A stretch of 64,000 nucleotides of DNA from CAVYTF01 sp963708205 (lineage in GTDB: Bacteria; Bacteroidota; Bacteroidia; Chitinophagales; Chitinophagaceae): NCBI GenBank assembly GCA_963708205.1, contig OY970196.1:2728001-2792000 (forward strand), read 5' to 3'. A model generated the notes under the pieces. That model was not told the DNA's origin. It saw nothing but the letters and a program-made list of their open reading frames with translations, and did no database searches. A program made the translations under genes and the position numbers. Below are positions 23,122 to 32,988 of the stretch, piece by piece (the first letter of the stretch is position 1; the number at the start of each line of letters is the position of its first letter).

Positions 23122-23997
23122 TTAGGGAACATCTTCTCCGGTGGAGGCAGTGTATAATTTAAACCAATCTTCTCTGTTCAGTGTAATATTGTTGGCTTCT
23201 TTTGCCTGAAGCAAACGCTCGATTTTTGTTGTACCTAATACTGGTACAATTTGAGAAGGATGTGCTAATAAAAATGCGACTAATATTTGGTTGATGCCCG
23301 TTTTATATTTTTCCGCAAGCAGCGCAGCCGCAGATGCAATGCTGCGATAACGAGGATGCGCGTCTTCATTTAAAATCCCTCCGCCAAGAGGTGCCCATGC
23401 CAGCGGTATTATTTTATGCTGTTCGCAATGATCTAACATGCCATTGATAAATGGAGAAAGATGGAGTATAGAAATCTCTATTTGATTGTATGTTATTTCC
23501 ACATAATTTTTCAAAGCATCTGTTTGATGTTGTAAGAAATTAGAAACTCCGAAGTACAAAATTTTACCTTGTTGTTTTAATAGTTGCACAGCTTCTGCAA
23601 CTTCTTCAGGATTTAGTAAAGGATCAGGGCGATGAATTAAGAACACATCTATATGATCTGTATGAAAATTTTTTAAAGAATTTTCTGCTGATTGAATAAT
23701 ATGCTCTTTGCTGGTATCATAAGATTTTATGTGATGATGCGGTCTGTTTTCAGAAAGCATTTTAATACCACATTTTGTGATCAATTGTATTTGATTTCTC
23801 AATGATGCAGCGGCTTTCAGGGCATTTCCAAAATCTGCTTCAGTAGTATAATTCCCATAAATATCAGCATGATCAAAAGTGGTGATGCCATGATTAATGC
23901 AAGCTTCAATAATAGAAAGATAATCTTCAGTTGAAAAATTGGCGCCCCATTTTCCCCATCGCATGCAGCCGGCAACTGGCGAGTGTATTAATTTCAT
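23122..23997 (-). CDS. Aldo/keto reductase, YdhF-like
   Basis: NAD(P)H-dependent TIM-barrel oxidoreductase of 291 residues. The family catalytic set is visible: Asp in TTFDHADIYG together with the Tyr of that segment, Lys in LITKCGIKM, and His in VFLIHRPDPL. VLGTTKIERLLQA near the C-terminus is the cofactor phosphate-binding loop. The overall order matches the E. coli YdhF branch of uncertain substrate. Single gene, facing the sugar-kinase pseudogene. Confidence 0.86.
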   Translation of the reverse strand: MKLIHSPVAGCMRWGKWGANFSTEDYLSIIEACINHGITTFDHADIYGNYTTEADFGNALKAAASLRNQIQLITKCGIKMLSENRPHHHIKSYDTSKEHIIQSAENSLKNFHTDHIDVFLIHRPDPLLNPEEVAEAVQLLKQQGKILYFGVSNFLQHQTDALKNYVEITYNQIEISILHLSPFINGMLDHCEQHKIIPLAWAPLGGGILNEDAHPRYRSIASAAALLAEKYKTGINQILVAFLLAHPSQIVPVLGTTKIERLLQAKEANNITLNREDWFKLYTASTGEDVP

Positions 23998-24140
23998 TCA
24001 ATAAAAATAAATTTTTTATCGTTCATTTCATTATAAAAAAGGAAGGTGATTTTACTTTTACACATGTGTTAATAGGTTTGCTTAACCTTTTTTTTATTTA
24101 TTAATTTACAGTGTTTTATTTTTTAATCAACCCTATAAAT

Positions 24141-25039
24141 ATGCAGCCCAAAAGCATGAGGCCTTTAGTGATTTGTTATGGCGAATTGTTGTGGGATGTG
24201 TATAAGGATATCGAGCAACCAGGCGGCACGCCACTGAATATTATTTATCATTTGCAAAAGCTCAAAAAAAAGGCCTGCTTATTTCACGCATTGGCAATGA
24301 TGATTCAGGAAAAAAATTAGTATCTGCATTAAAGCAAAAAAAAATTCCGATGGATTTTTGCCAGGTTGATGGAAAATATATTACAGGTGTAGCAACTGTT
24401 TTGTACAACGAAGGGCTTGATCCGGATTTTAAATTAATTTATCCTTCCGCGTGGGATTTTATTGAGTTAAATAATGAAGTGGTAAATAAAATTGCTGAGG
24501 CAGATTATTTTGTGTTTGATAGTGTTGCAGCCCGCAATTCAATCTCAAGAAAAACTTTGTTTGCATTACTGAAACATGCGAAAACAAAGGTGTTCAGCGT
24601 AAACCTTCGCGCACCGCACTATGAAAAAAATGTAGTTGAAGATTTACTATTTAATAGTGATATTGTAAAGATGAATGCAAAAGAGTTAGAAGCAATTGTT
24701 CAATGGCAAAATGATTATTTTGACGAATTATCTGCTATGAATTTTTTAAAAACAACTTATAATATCCAAACGCTGATTGTTACAAAAGGTGAAGAAGGAG
24801 TGCTTTTAAATATTGGTAATAAATTTTATCATCATCAACCTTATACAATACAAAAGCAACATGGCGTTGATGCATCAGATGCATTTCTTGCAGCATTTTT
24901 AAGCAAAATATCGGATGGTGCTTTGCCTTCAGAAATATTAGATTTTTGCTGCGCTACAGAATCAGTTGTTGCTTCGCTCGAGGATGAGCAACGTGATTAT
25001 AAACTGAAAGAAATATTTGAATTGATTGGCGTTAACTAA
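24141..25039 (+). pseudogene. PfkB-family sugar kinase, frameshifted
   Basis: The first frame (24141-24320) encodes VICYGELLWDVYKD and QPGGTPLNIIYHLQKL, the N-terminus of a fructokinase-like PfkB kinase. After CTC and a run of eight A residues at 24264-24271 the homology continues one base back (LLISRIGNDDSGKKLVSALKQ) into the frame ending at 25039. One extra A, or a -1 slip, restores a protein of about 300 residues. The slip would occur at an in-phase A_AAA_AAG heptamer. The usual anion-hole motif GAGD near the C-terminus reads VDASDAF, keeping the catalytic Asp but losing both glycines, which fits decay. The stop overlaps the convergent kinase gene by 8 bp. Most likely a pseudogene, or else an assembly indel. 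Confidence 0.8.
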
Positions 25040-27455
25040 CCGTAGAATAATGCTTGTTCAATTCTTCCTGTAATTGTTTTGATGCAATAATAACAGAATT
25101 ATCAATTGTTTCAATCTTATTTGCGACCTCTTCTAATTCTTGTTTTTGCGCAGCGTATTCTTCAACAAATTTTATATCATTCTTTAAGCTATGAATGCCC
25201 ATGGTGTTGATACTTGATTTTACTTTGTGGGCAAGTTTGCTTACACTTTGCCAGTCTCCGTTTTTAGCTGCATGCATCATTTCTTTCGTAGCAGGCGGAA
25301 CTGTGCGAATAAATATTTCAATTAATTTATTTACAAGATCAGTACTGCTTCCCTGAATGCCACGCAGATAAGACAGATCATACAATTTTTCTGAAGTTTG
25401 CTCTGTTGTTTTTTCTTTTGTATTAACTTCAGTTGATTCCGGCGCAATTTCTTTTTCAGATTCTGTTTGTGCTACAATATCATTTTTAAGATGCTCTTTT
25501 CTTTGTTTCAAAATTTTTGATATTGCATCATACAATTCTTTTTCTTTAAATGGTTTTGTAAGACACGCATCCATTCCTGCTTCGTAATATTTTTTTTCTT
25601 CTCCGCGAATTGAAAAGGCAGTTAAAGCAATAATGGGCGTGTGCTTTTTTATAGGATCGCTTAATTCTCTTATTTCTTTTGTTACTTCAATACCACTTTT
25701 ATGCGGCATTTGAATATCCATAAGAATGATGTCGAAATTTTCTTTTTCAAGAGCCGGCAAAACTTCTTCACCATTAGAAACTGTTTTGCAACTGAACCCC
25801 CATTGTTTTAATATATTTTTTGCAAGAACCTGGTTAATATCATTGTCTTCTGCCAGCAAAACATATAGATTTCCGAGCGTGCTTAATGCAGGTATTTCGG
25901 GCTTAGGCTCAACATCCTGGGGCGCTTCAGTTTGTTCAGTAATATTTTCTGATGCTACCTCAGGCATTAATTCATCATTATTATTTGAAGTTGATTCTTC
26001 TGAAGCATCTTGTTCAGAATGTGGAATAATTCCATTGGAACTTTCCTGAATTTGATTGATGCTGTTCAAAAGTTTTTGCGCACTTTCTTCTATAATATTA
26101 AGATAAAATTTTTGTTCTCCTGTAAGAATAGTTTTTTGCAAAAGAGAGCTGATGCCAATAATGCCATTCATCGGCGTTCTAATTTCGTGGCTCATGGTTG
26201 CAAGAAATCGTTCTTTCGATTTTATTATTTCTTCTGTTTGTTTTTGTGCTTCTTTTAATTTTTTTTCTACTAATATTCTTTGTGTAATATCTTGCGCAAA
26301 GCCAACCACGTAGGGTAGTTGATCACTATCTTCTACTGTATAATTTTGGTAGAGTAAATAAATTTCTTCCCCGCTCTTGCGTAATATTTTAAACAATCCT
26401 TCAGACCTTTTGTTGGTGTTTATTTCTTTCAGATATACATTCTCAAAAGTTTCTCTTTCATTTTCAGGCAAACAGTCTGCTATATTTTTTCCGATTATTT
26501 CTTTATCTGTGTAGCCAAGTAAATTGCATAATGCAGGATTTGCAGAAAGTAAAATTCCACTCATATCATGTGTGCAAATAATAGCTTGCGTATAAGTAAA
26601 AAGGTCCCGAAATTTTTTCTCACTTTGTTGCAGTTGCGCTTCTGTATCCTTTTGTTTATTGATGTTTTTAGAGATGCTAATTATCATTTTTATTTTACCA
26701 CTATCATCATAAACCGGAATATAATTTCTTAAAAAGCTATTTTTTTCTGTGTTGCTTTCACCAAAAGATTCTTCCCATTCTGTTGGTATGTTTTCTTCCA
26801 GTGTTTTCTTAAAATAATAATCTCTTTTTTCTGCAGCTATCTTTTCTTTATTTGTTTGAGAGAAATATTGCAGATCGTTTTTACCGATCATCCATTTTCT
26901 CATCTCTCCATTTTCTTCTTCAGCTTTATTAACATATAAATATGGTCCCGTTGGAGAAAGCACAGAAATACCTGATGAAACATTATTCAAAATATCTTCA
27001 AAAAAATATTTTTCTTCTTTTGTTTTTTTTATTGATTGTGCTGCTTCGGATTCATCGCAATATATCCAGCAATGGCCGATGAAATTATTTTCAATTAATA
27101 ATGGCTGATAAAAAGCATGAATAACTTTATCGTTGTTTAATTTTATTTCCTGTTTCTGCGAAGTCTTTTTGTCAGCGGCTTCATTTGCTTTGTATGATAA
27201 AGCATCAGTATTAGTAAGAGATTTATCAACAGCGGCAAAAACTTCCATAATCGTTTTATCAATAAAAAAATCCGGCTGTTCCTTTATTTGAAAGAGTTTG
27301 CAAAATTGTTCATTAATGAAAGTAACACGCATTTCTTCATTAGAAAGTAAAATGCTTTCCTCCATATTTATTGAAAATACATGAAGCCAAAGACTTTGTT
27401 TTATAGTGAGTGAACCTGCTATTGTAGACTGTAAGGCAGAAAATTGATCTGTCAT
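25032..27455 (-). CDS. PAS hybrid kinase-like protein lacking the ATPase domain
   Basis: Cytosolic 807-residue signalling protein. It has three PAS-like regions (about 30-140, 150-270, 280-400), a HisKA dimerisation helix pair with the H-box MSHEIRTPMNGIIG at about 421, an acidic linker (475-530), a receiver domain (LLAEDNDIN, phospho-Asp in LMDIQMP near 578, TKPF Lys), and an Hpt domain at the end with the phosphorylatable His in LAHKVKSS near 743. No HATPase_c domain exists: the N, G1, F and G2 boxes are all missing between HisKA and REC. It cannot autophosphorylate by the usual route and may relay phosphate from another kinase. A sigma-54 activator gene lies 151 bp upstream on the same strand. 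Confidence 0.85.
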   Translation of the reverse strand: MTDQFSALQSTIAGSLTIKQSLWLHVFSINMEESILLSNEEMRVTFINEQFCKLFQIKEQPDFFIDKTIMEVFAAVDKSLTNTDALSYKANEAADKKTSQKQEIKLNNDKVIHAFYQPLLIENNFIGHCWIYCDESEAAQSIKKTKEEKYFFEDILNNVSSGISVLSPTGPYLYVNKAEEENGEMRKWMIGKNDLQYFSQTNKEKIAAEKRDYYFKKTLEENIPTEWEESFGESNTEKNSFLRNYIPVYDDSGKIKMIISISKNINKQKDTEAQLQQSEKKFRDLFTYTQAIICTHDMSGILLSANPALCNLLGYTDKEIIGKNIADCLPENERETFENVYLKEINTNKRSEGLFKILRKSGEEIYLLYQNYTVEDSDQLPYVVGFAQDITQRILVEKKLKEAQKQTEEIIKSKERFLATMSHEIRTPMNGIIGISSLLQKTILTGEQKFYLNIIEESAQKLLNSINQIQESSNGIIPHSEQDASEESTSNNNDELMPEVASENITEQTEAPQDVEPKPEIPALSTLGNLYVLLAEDNDINQVLAKNILKQWGFSCKTVSNGEEVLPALEKENFDIILMDIQMPHKSGIEVTKEIRELSDPIKKHTPIIALTAFSIRGEEKKYYEAGMDACLTKPFKEKELYDAISKILKQRKEHLKNDIVAQTESEKEIAPESTEVNTKEKTTEQTSEKLYDLSYLRGIQGSSTDLVNKLIEIFIRTVPPATKEMMHAAKNGDWQSVSKLAHKVKSSINTMGIHSLKNDIKFVEEYAAQKQELEEVANKIETIDNSVIIASKQLQEELNKHYSTVS

Positions 27456-27606
27456 ATTATTTCAAATTTTTGACTGAAATCGCGATAAGTTTTATAAATC
27501 TTTTGAACATTTGAGACTTGTCTTAGTTTCAATCTTCAGCCAAGTTTTCATTTTAAACGGGTATCTATCAAAAGTATTGAATGATTGGTTACGGAAGTGA
27601 AATAAG

Positions 27607-28986
27607 TCAGTTTTCGGGAGCGTTTTTATGCAATTTTAATTCGCCCAAATTTATCATGCGATAAATAGTTGATTTTCCAACATCTAAAATTCGGGCAACT
27701 TTTAAAACATCGTAATCATTTTTATCAAGATGATGTTGTAAAAGCTGAAGAGTGTATTGGTGCAAAGTATGTTGTTCTGAAATATTTCGGGGAGTACTGT
27801 TTTGATTGTTTTGAATTTGAATATGCTCCGGTAAAATTTCTTCGCCATCAGCTAAAACGCAGGCCAGTTCTATAATTGACTTTAGTTCGCGAATATTTCC
27901 TGGATAATGATGCTGCAATAAAATTTTTTTTGCATCGATCGAAATATTTTTTTTCGGTAATTGATTTTCTTTGCAAAAGACATCAATAAAATTTCTTGCT
28001 ATTAATAATATATCATTTTCTCTTTCACGCAGTGGTGGCAATTGTATGGTAAGTCCTAAAAGACGATAGTAAAGATCTTCGCGAAATTTTCCTTTGCTCA
28101 CTAACTCTTGAAGGTTACGGTTTGTCGCAGCAATTATTCTTACATCAATCGGAATTATTTTATTACTGCCAACACGTGTTATTTCTTTTTCCTGCAATAC
28201 ACGCAAAAGTTTTGCCTGCAATGCAATATCCATTTCACCAATTTCATCCAAAAAAATGGTGCCTTTATCTGCTTCTTCAAACTTGCCGATGCGTTGAGAA
28301 ATTGCGCCCGTGAATGAACCTTTTTCATGACCAAATAATTCGCTTTCCAAAAGCTCTGAGGGTATTGCTGCAACATTTACAGGAACAAAAGATTTATTTT
28401 TTCTTGATGAATTAAAATGAATTGATTTTGCGACTAACTCTTTGCCGGTGCCGGTTTCGCCCGTTATAGAAACCGTTATGTTAGTAAGAAAAGCCTTCTC
28501 CATTAAAGCAAAAATATTTTTTATTGCGTGGCTGTTGCCGATGATTGCTTTTTGAAAAAGATATTTTTTAGAAACTTCCTGCTGCAAACTCTCCAGCTCT
28601 TTTTTCAGCTCAATATTCTCCAATAATTTTTGCATCGAAAGCCAAAGCCTGTCTTGCGTTTCTTCATCTTTTACAATGTAATCGTGCGCACCTTTTTTTA
28701 ATAATTCAATTGCAATTTTTATATTATCCTGTCCTGAAACAATAATGATTTTACTGTCAGGACTTACTTCTTTTATTTGAACAATTAATTCATCGCCTTT
28801 GGCATCAGGCAAAGTATAATCAAGCGTAATAACATCAGGTTTTTCATGCAGCGCTTTTAAAAAATCTTTTCCCGTATAAAAATTTTTCACTTTATAATTA
28901 GGATTAAGACTGAGATAATGTGCCAGCATTGCGCTGTACATCAAATCATCTTCCACCATAAAAATAGAAATGATCAGTTGCTTCAT
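27607..28986 (-). CDS. NtrC-family sigma-54 dependent response regulator
   Basis: 459 residues in the classic order: REC (acidic pair ED at 12-13, phospho-Asp56 in TLDYTLP, Lys in YIVKDE), an AAA+ domain (Walker A GETGTGKE, the sigma-54 contact loop as GSFTGA, Walker B GTIFLDEIGEMD, arginine fingers in REDLYYRL), then a Fis-type helix-turn-helix at the end (LDKNDYDVLKVARILDVGKS). GSFTGA replaces the usual GAFTGA; its effect here is unknown. It activates transcription by RpoN when phosphorylated. The adjacent hybrid protein is the likely partner. Confidence 0.92.
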   Translation of the reverse strand: MKQLIISIFMVEDDLMYSAMLAHYLSLNPNYKVKNFYTGKDFLKALHEKPDVITLDYTLPDAKGDELIVQIKEVSPDSKIIIVSGQDNIKIAIELLKKGAHDYIVKDEETQDRLWLSMQKLLENIELKKELESLQQEVSKKYLFQKAIIGNSHAIKNIFALMEKAFLTNITVSITGETGTGKELVAKSIHFNSSRKNKSFVPVNVAAIPSELLESELFGHEKGSFTGAISQRIGKFEEADKGTIFLDEIGEMDIALQAKLLRVLQEKEITRVGSNKIIPIDVRIIAATNRNLQELVSKGKFREDLYYRLLGLTIQLPPLRERENDILLIARNFIDVFCKENQLPKKNISIDAKKILLQHHYPGNIRELKSIIELACVLADGEEILPEHIQIQNNQNSTPRNISEQHTLHQYTLQLLQHHLDKNDYDVLKVARILDVGKSTIYRMINLGELKLHKNAPEN

Positions 28987-29112
28987 TTAAGTAATTCTTC
29001 GTGTAAAGATTGAATTTAATTTTCAAAATTAAAAAGTTGTCTGATAAACATGTTTGTCAATGAAAAATTGCCGTTGCTATAATTTTTCTGTGGAAACGCA
29101 TTTTGTTTATAT

Positions 29113-29120
29113 TATTTTTG
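29113..29120 (+). promoter_or_regulatory. -7 box of gatC
   Basis: TATTTTTG fits TAnnTTTG and ends 6 bp before the gatC ATG at 29127, so the transcript would be nearly leaderless. The -33 element is not convincing. Confidence 0.45.
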
Positions 29121-29126
29121 TTTTCA

Positions 29127-29417
29127 ATGGAAGTAACAATTGAATTGATAGAAAGGCTCGCAAACCTTTCCAGGCTTGCATTTACAGACGATGAGAAGAA
29201 TGCATTGAAAAAAGATTTGCAGCGCATGATCTCTTTTGTAGAAAAATTAAATGAAGTTGATACGGCAGGAGTAGAGCCATTATTGCACATGTCTAATGAA
29301 ACAAATGTGTTTCGTGATGATGAAGTTAAAGATCAGTTAACGCGTGAACAAGGTTTGCTGAATGCCGAAAATAAAGATGAACAATTTTTTAAAGTTCCAA
29401 AAGTGATTTGGAAATAA
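29127..29417 (+). CDS. gatC: Glutamyl/aspartyl-tRNA amidotransferase subunit C
   Basis: Small subunit of the GatCAB enzyme that converts Glu-tRNA(Gln) and Asp-tRNA(Asn) to the amidated forms. 96 residues with the family pattern ELIERLANLSRLAFTDDE at the start, FVEKLNEVDTAGVEPL in the middle and FKVPKVI at the end. The start at 29127 is preferred to 29103, which adds eight hydrophobic residues. gatA and gatB are not in the window. The LolD-type ATPase gene starts 17 bp downstream. Confidence 0.93.
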   Translation: MEVTIELIERLANLSRLAFTDDEKNALKKDLQRMISFVEKLNEVDTAGVEPLLHMSNETNVFRDDEVKDQLTREQGLLNAENKDEQFFKVPKVIWK

Positions 29418-29434
29418 AAATTAAAAAAATAGTA

Positions 29435-30151
29435 ATGGCTACTTCTGTTCAATCAATCATACATCTCAATAAAATAGAAAAAAGTTATTTCATGGGAAGC
29501 CAGGCACTGCCGGTGCTTAAAGGTATATCGCTTGATATTTTTAAAAATGAATACGTCGCTTTAATGGGTCCTTCCGGCAGTGGAAAAAGCACATTGATGA
29601 ATATTCTCGGATGCCTTGATACACCAACTTCAGGCACTTATGTTTTGAATGGAAATGATGTAAGTAAAATGGCCGATGATCAACTTGCAGAAGTGCGTAA
29701 CAATGAGATTGGTTTTGTGTTTCAGCAATTTAATTTATTACCGCGTTTGTCTGCTGCAGAAAATGTGGCGCTGCCTTTGGTCTATGCGGGCATTGGAAAA
29801 AAAGAACGAGCCGAACGTGCTTTAGAAGCTTTGAAAAAAGTAGGACTTGCAGACCGAAGCCATCATAAGCCAAATGAAATGAGTGGTGGTCAAATTCAGC
29901 GCGTAGCAATTGCAAGAGCACTTGTAAACAATCCTTCCCTGTTGCTTGCAGACGAGCCAACAGGAAATCTTGATTCAAAAACTTCTGCAGAAGTTATGGA
30001 AATATTTGGGCACATACAAGCTGCGGGAAATACGGTTGTTTTAGTAACGCATGAAGAAGATATTGCGCATTACGCAAAGCGTGTGATCAGGTTGCGTGAC
30101 GGATTAATAGAAACAGACAACATGAAGGAATTAGAAATGTCAGCTCATTAA
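29435..30151 (+). CDS. ABC transporter ATP-binding protein, LolD/MacB type
   Basis: 238-residue ATPase subunit with Walker A GPSGSGKST, Q-loop FVFQQFNLLP, signature MSGGQIQRVAIARAL, Walker B LLLADEPTGNLD and switch His in VTHEEDIA. The sequence belongs to the MacB/LolD/FtsE-like cluster that powers lipoprotein release or efflux by mechanotransmission. The permease is not adjacent, so the system cannot be named. The start at 29435 gives MATSVQSIIHL; a longer frame from 29408 overlaps gatC and is less likely. Confidence 0.88.
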   Translation: MATSVQSIIHLNKIEKSYFMGSQALPVLKGISLDIFKNEYVALMGPSGSGKSTLMNILGCLDTPTSGTYVLNGNDVSKMADDQLAEVRNNEIGFVFQQFNLLPRLSAAENVALPLVYAGIGKKERAERALEALKKVGLADRSHHKPNEMSGGQIQRVAIARALVNNPSLLLADEPTGNLDSKTSAEVMEIFGHIQAAGNTVVLVTHEEDIAHYAKRVIRLRDGLIETDNMKELEMSAH

Positions 30152-30180
30152 TTTTGGTTGATTTTTTTTAAATAATTTTT

Positions 30181-30741
30181 ATGGCTTTAAAAATATATAC
30201 TAAAACTGGTGATGCCGGACAAACATCTTTGATAGGCGGCACAAAAGTTTTTAAGAATAATATTCAAATAGAAAGTTATGGCACAGTGGATGAATTAAAT
30301 TCTCATATTGGCTTAGTTAATGATTATTTAGATGATGGAAAAATCAAACTTTTTTTGAAAGAAATTCAAGACCATTTGTTTATTATTGGTTCATCTCTTG
30401 CGCGGGATAATGAAAAAAAAACTGGCTTGCAAATTCCTGAGTTAAAAGAAAGTGATGTAGCACAATTAGAAAATGAAATAGATAAAATGAATGATGTGCT
30501 CCCTGTTATGAAAAATTTTATTTTGCCCGGCGGAAGCCTTGCTGCGTCTGCAACACACGTTGCCCGCTGTGTTTGCAGAAGAGCTGAACGCAAGTGTGTA
30601 AACATGCAACAAAACAATATTTTTGTTGATGGGTTGGTTATAAAATATTTAAATCGTTTGAGTGATTATTTATTTATGCTTGCAAGATATATAGCACACA
30701 ATGCAGGCATTCCCGAAATTATCTGGAAACCAAAATCATAA
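30181..30741 (+). CDS. Cob(I)alamin adenosyltransferase, PduO type
   Basis: Makes adenosylcobalamin from corrinoid and ATP. The N-terminal ATP loop IYTKTGDAGQTSLIGG is followed by SYGTVDELNSHIG, and the helical core carries HVARCVCRRAERKCV and YLNRLSDYLFMLAR, all hallmarks of the PduO trimeric enzyme. 186 residues is the standard length. It follows the ATPase gene by 29 bp, so co-transcription is possible. Confidence 0.92.
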   Translation: MALKIYTKTGDAGQTSLIGGTKVFKNNIQIESYGTVDELNSHIGLVNDYLDDGKIKLFLKEIQDHLFIIGSSLARDNEKKTGLQIPELKESDVAQLENEIDKMNDVLPVMKNFILPGGSLAASATHVARCVCRRAERKCVNMQQNNIFVDGLVIKYLNRLSDYLFMLARYIAHNAGIPEIIWKPKS

Positions 30742-30923
30742 CGATTTGATTAATGAATTAACAGGAGATTTTCTATAATTTTTTTTGGATCTGTAATGAT
30801 ATCTCAAACTTCATTTTAAAAATTTTACATGAGATATTTTTTTATAATTTTTCTGTGCGAAACTTTGTTATTGAATATTCATCATGATAGTTTTTTTTTG
30901 CACTTGAAAAATTTTTAGCAAAC

Positions 30924-32021
30924 ATGTCTTCATCAAACAAACCAGCCATTTTACTTTTAGCAGATGGCAATTTTTTTTACGGGAAAGCTTTTGGAAAAAT
31001 CGGAACAACAACTGGTGAAATATGCTTCAATACAGGAATGACGGGCTATCAGGAGGTTTTTACTGACCCAAGTTATTATGGACAAATTCTAATAATGAAC
31101 AATGTTCATACAGGAAATTATGGTGTAAAAAGTGCGGATACAGAAAGCGATTCTGTAAAAATTAATGGTTTAATAGGAAGAAATTTAGAAGAGAGATTTT
31201 CACGCTACCAGGCAGAAGCATCGCTAAATGATTTTCTAAAAGACAATAATATTGTTTCGATAGAAAACATTGATACGCGTGCACTCGTTGCCCACATACG
31301 CACAAAAGGCGCAATGAATTGTATTATTTCTTCAGAAATTTTAGATGTTGAAGAATTAAAAAAAATGTTAGAAAAAGTTCCTGACATGGCAGGGCTTGAG
31401 CTTGCAAGCTTTGTAAGCACACAAGAAATTTATGAAAGGGGTGATAAAGATGCTTCGCTAAAAGTTGCGGTGATTGATTATGGCATCAAAAAAAATATTC
31501 TCAATTGCTTCGCAGAGCGGGATGTGCAGCTTCGTGTGTTTCCTGCAAAAACATCTTTAAGTAAAATAAAAGAATATAATCCCGATGGATATTTTATTTC
31601 AAATGGTCCAGGCGATCCTGCGGCAATGAATTATGCAGTGCAAACTGTAAAAGAAATTTTGAAAGAAGATAAACCAGTTTTTGGAATTTGTCTTGGTCAT
31701 CAACTACTTGCTCTGGCTAATGATATTCCTACATTTAAAATGCATCACGGGCATCGCGGATTAAATCATCCTGTAAAAAATATTATAACCGGTCAATGCG
31801 AGATAACTACACAAAATCATGGCTTTGGTGTTGATCCGCAAGCTGTGAAAAATAACAAGGAAATAGAAATAACACATGTGAATTTAAATGATGAAAGTAT
31901 TGAAGGGATTCGCATGAAAAGCAAGCCTGCATTGAGTGTGCAATATCACCCTGAAAGCACGCCGGGACCTTTTGATTCAAGATATTTGTTCGATGAATTT
32001 ATTAGTTTAATGAAAGCTTGA
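30924..32021 (+). CDS. carA: Carbamoyl-phosphate synthase small subunit
   Basis: Glutaminase subunit that feeds ammonia to CarB for pyrimidine and arginine synthesis. The N-terminal domain begins LLLADGNFFYGKAFG and contains FNTGMTGYQEVFTDPSY. The C-terminal class I amidotransferase domain has the nucleophile Cys in FGICLGHQ near residue 255 and the His-Glu pair in QYHPESTPGP. 365 residues is full length. carB is not next to it; the following gene is convergent. Confidence 0.96.
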   Translation: MSSSNKPAILLLADGNFFYGKAFGKIGTTTGEICFNTGMTGYQEVFTDPSYYGQILIMNNVHTGNYGVKSADTESDSVKINGLIGRNLEERFSRYQAEASLNDFLKDNNIVSIENIDTRALVAHIRTKGAMNCIISSEILDVEELKKMLEKVPDMAGLELASFVSTQEIYERGDKDASLKVAVIDYGIKKNILNCFAERDVQLRVFPAKTSLSKIKEYNPDGYFISNGPGDPAAMNYAVQTVKEILKEDKPVFGICLGHQLLALANDIPTFKMHHGHRGLNHPVKNIITGQCEITTQNHGFGVDPQAVKNNKEIEITHVNLNDESIEGIRMKSKPALSVQYHPESTPGPFDSRYLFDEFISLMKA

Positions 32022-32028
32022 TAAGATT

Positions 32029-32988
32029 TTATGGTTTAACTTTCATATAATCATTCAACTTATTCAACTCAACAATTGTAGTATTTTTATCAGCGCTTTC
32101 GCGATACATCGGAACAAATTTTACATTGAATTTTATTTCATCAAAAACATAAGAAGTGCGCTGCAGCACTACGTTTGAATATACATCATCAAATCCACGA
32201 ACCAAAACGTAAAGCTCAAGATCAGCATTTTTCATGTCGTCAAAATTCATATGATTGATTGGGCTGTTTTCATCAATAGGATGCACAACCGTAAAATTCA
32301 TCGGAAGATTATCTGCGCGTTCTCTTTCTAATGCAAGGGTATAAAATTTATAAGTTGGTTTTTTATTTTCCATCTCCTGCATTCCTAAAGTCACTTTTAC
32401 TGAAACGTCAGTGAGGTTATGATTTTGTTTATACGAAGCAAATCGAAACATAAGCGCAGTCTTATCTTGGTAAGGCGCAACAACTGCGTGCTCGCTGAAG
32501 ACCAAATTAGCACGAGGTTTAGAAAATCTTCCATACAACAAACCTGTTGCTAATGCAAAAGATAAAAAACCTGTTACGGCTTCTAAAGATGCGATAATAT
32601 TTGCGGCTTCGCCAACAGGATTTACGCGACCATAACCAACTGTTGTGAAGGTTTCTGTACTAAAAAAATAAACTTCTTTAAATTTCTCCCATTGCGTTTG
32701 TGCAATAATTCCCTGCAATTCATTTACACCAAAAAATAAATATAAAATGGTAAAAACTAAATTCATGGAAAAATAAAAAATAATAATCAGTGCAATAAAT
32801 TTCCAGCGAGGCATGTTAAGCATTGCATGATAAATGCTTAATTTATTTGAGAACGTTACACCTTCTTTTACAACATTAAACGAGCCATCTTTATTTATAA
32901 ATCTACCTCCAACACTTGATGCGCTTGTACCAAAACCTGTATCGTTATTGCTTTTCAGCAAAGGATTGATAGTTTTATGTAATGCCAT
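32029..32988 (-). CDS. Inward-rectifier (KirBac-like) potassium channel
   Basis: 319-residue membrane protein. An amphipathic N-terminal segment leads to TM1 (FIALIIIFYFSMNLVFTILYLFF), a pore helix and the selectivity filter TTVGYGRVNP near residue 117, and TM2 (AVTGFLSFALATGLLYGRFSKP). A C-terminal immunoglobulin-like cytoplasmic domain of about 170 residues starts ANLVFSEHAVVAPY. This is the Kir layout, tetrameric and K+ selective. Bacterial Kir channels are proton- or lipid-modulated; regulation here is unknown. The gene is convergent with carA. Confidence 0.93.
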   Translation of the reverse strand: MALHKTINPLLKSNNDTGFGTSASSVGGRFINKDGSFNVVKEGVTFSNKLSIYHAMLNMPRWKFIALIIIFYFSMNLVFTILYLFFGVNELQGIIAQTQWEKFKEVYFFSTETFTTVGYGRVNPVGEAANIIASLEAVTGFLSFALATGLLYGRFSKPRANLVFSEHAVVAPYQDKTALMFRFASYKQNHNLTDVSVKVTLGMQEMENKKPTYKFYTLALERERADNLPMNFTVVHPIDENSPINHMNFDDMKNADLELYVLVRGFDDVYSNVVLQRTSYVFDEIKFNVKFVPMYRESADKNTTIVELNKLNDYMKVKP

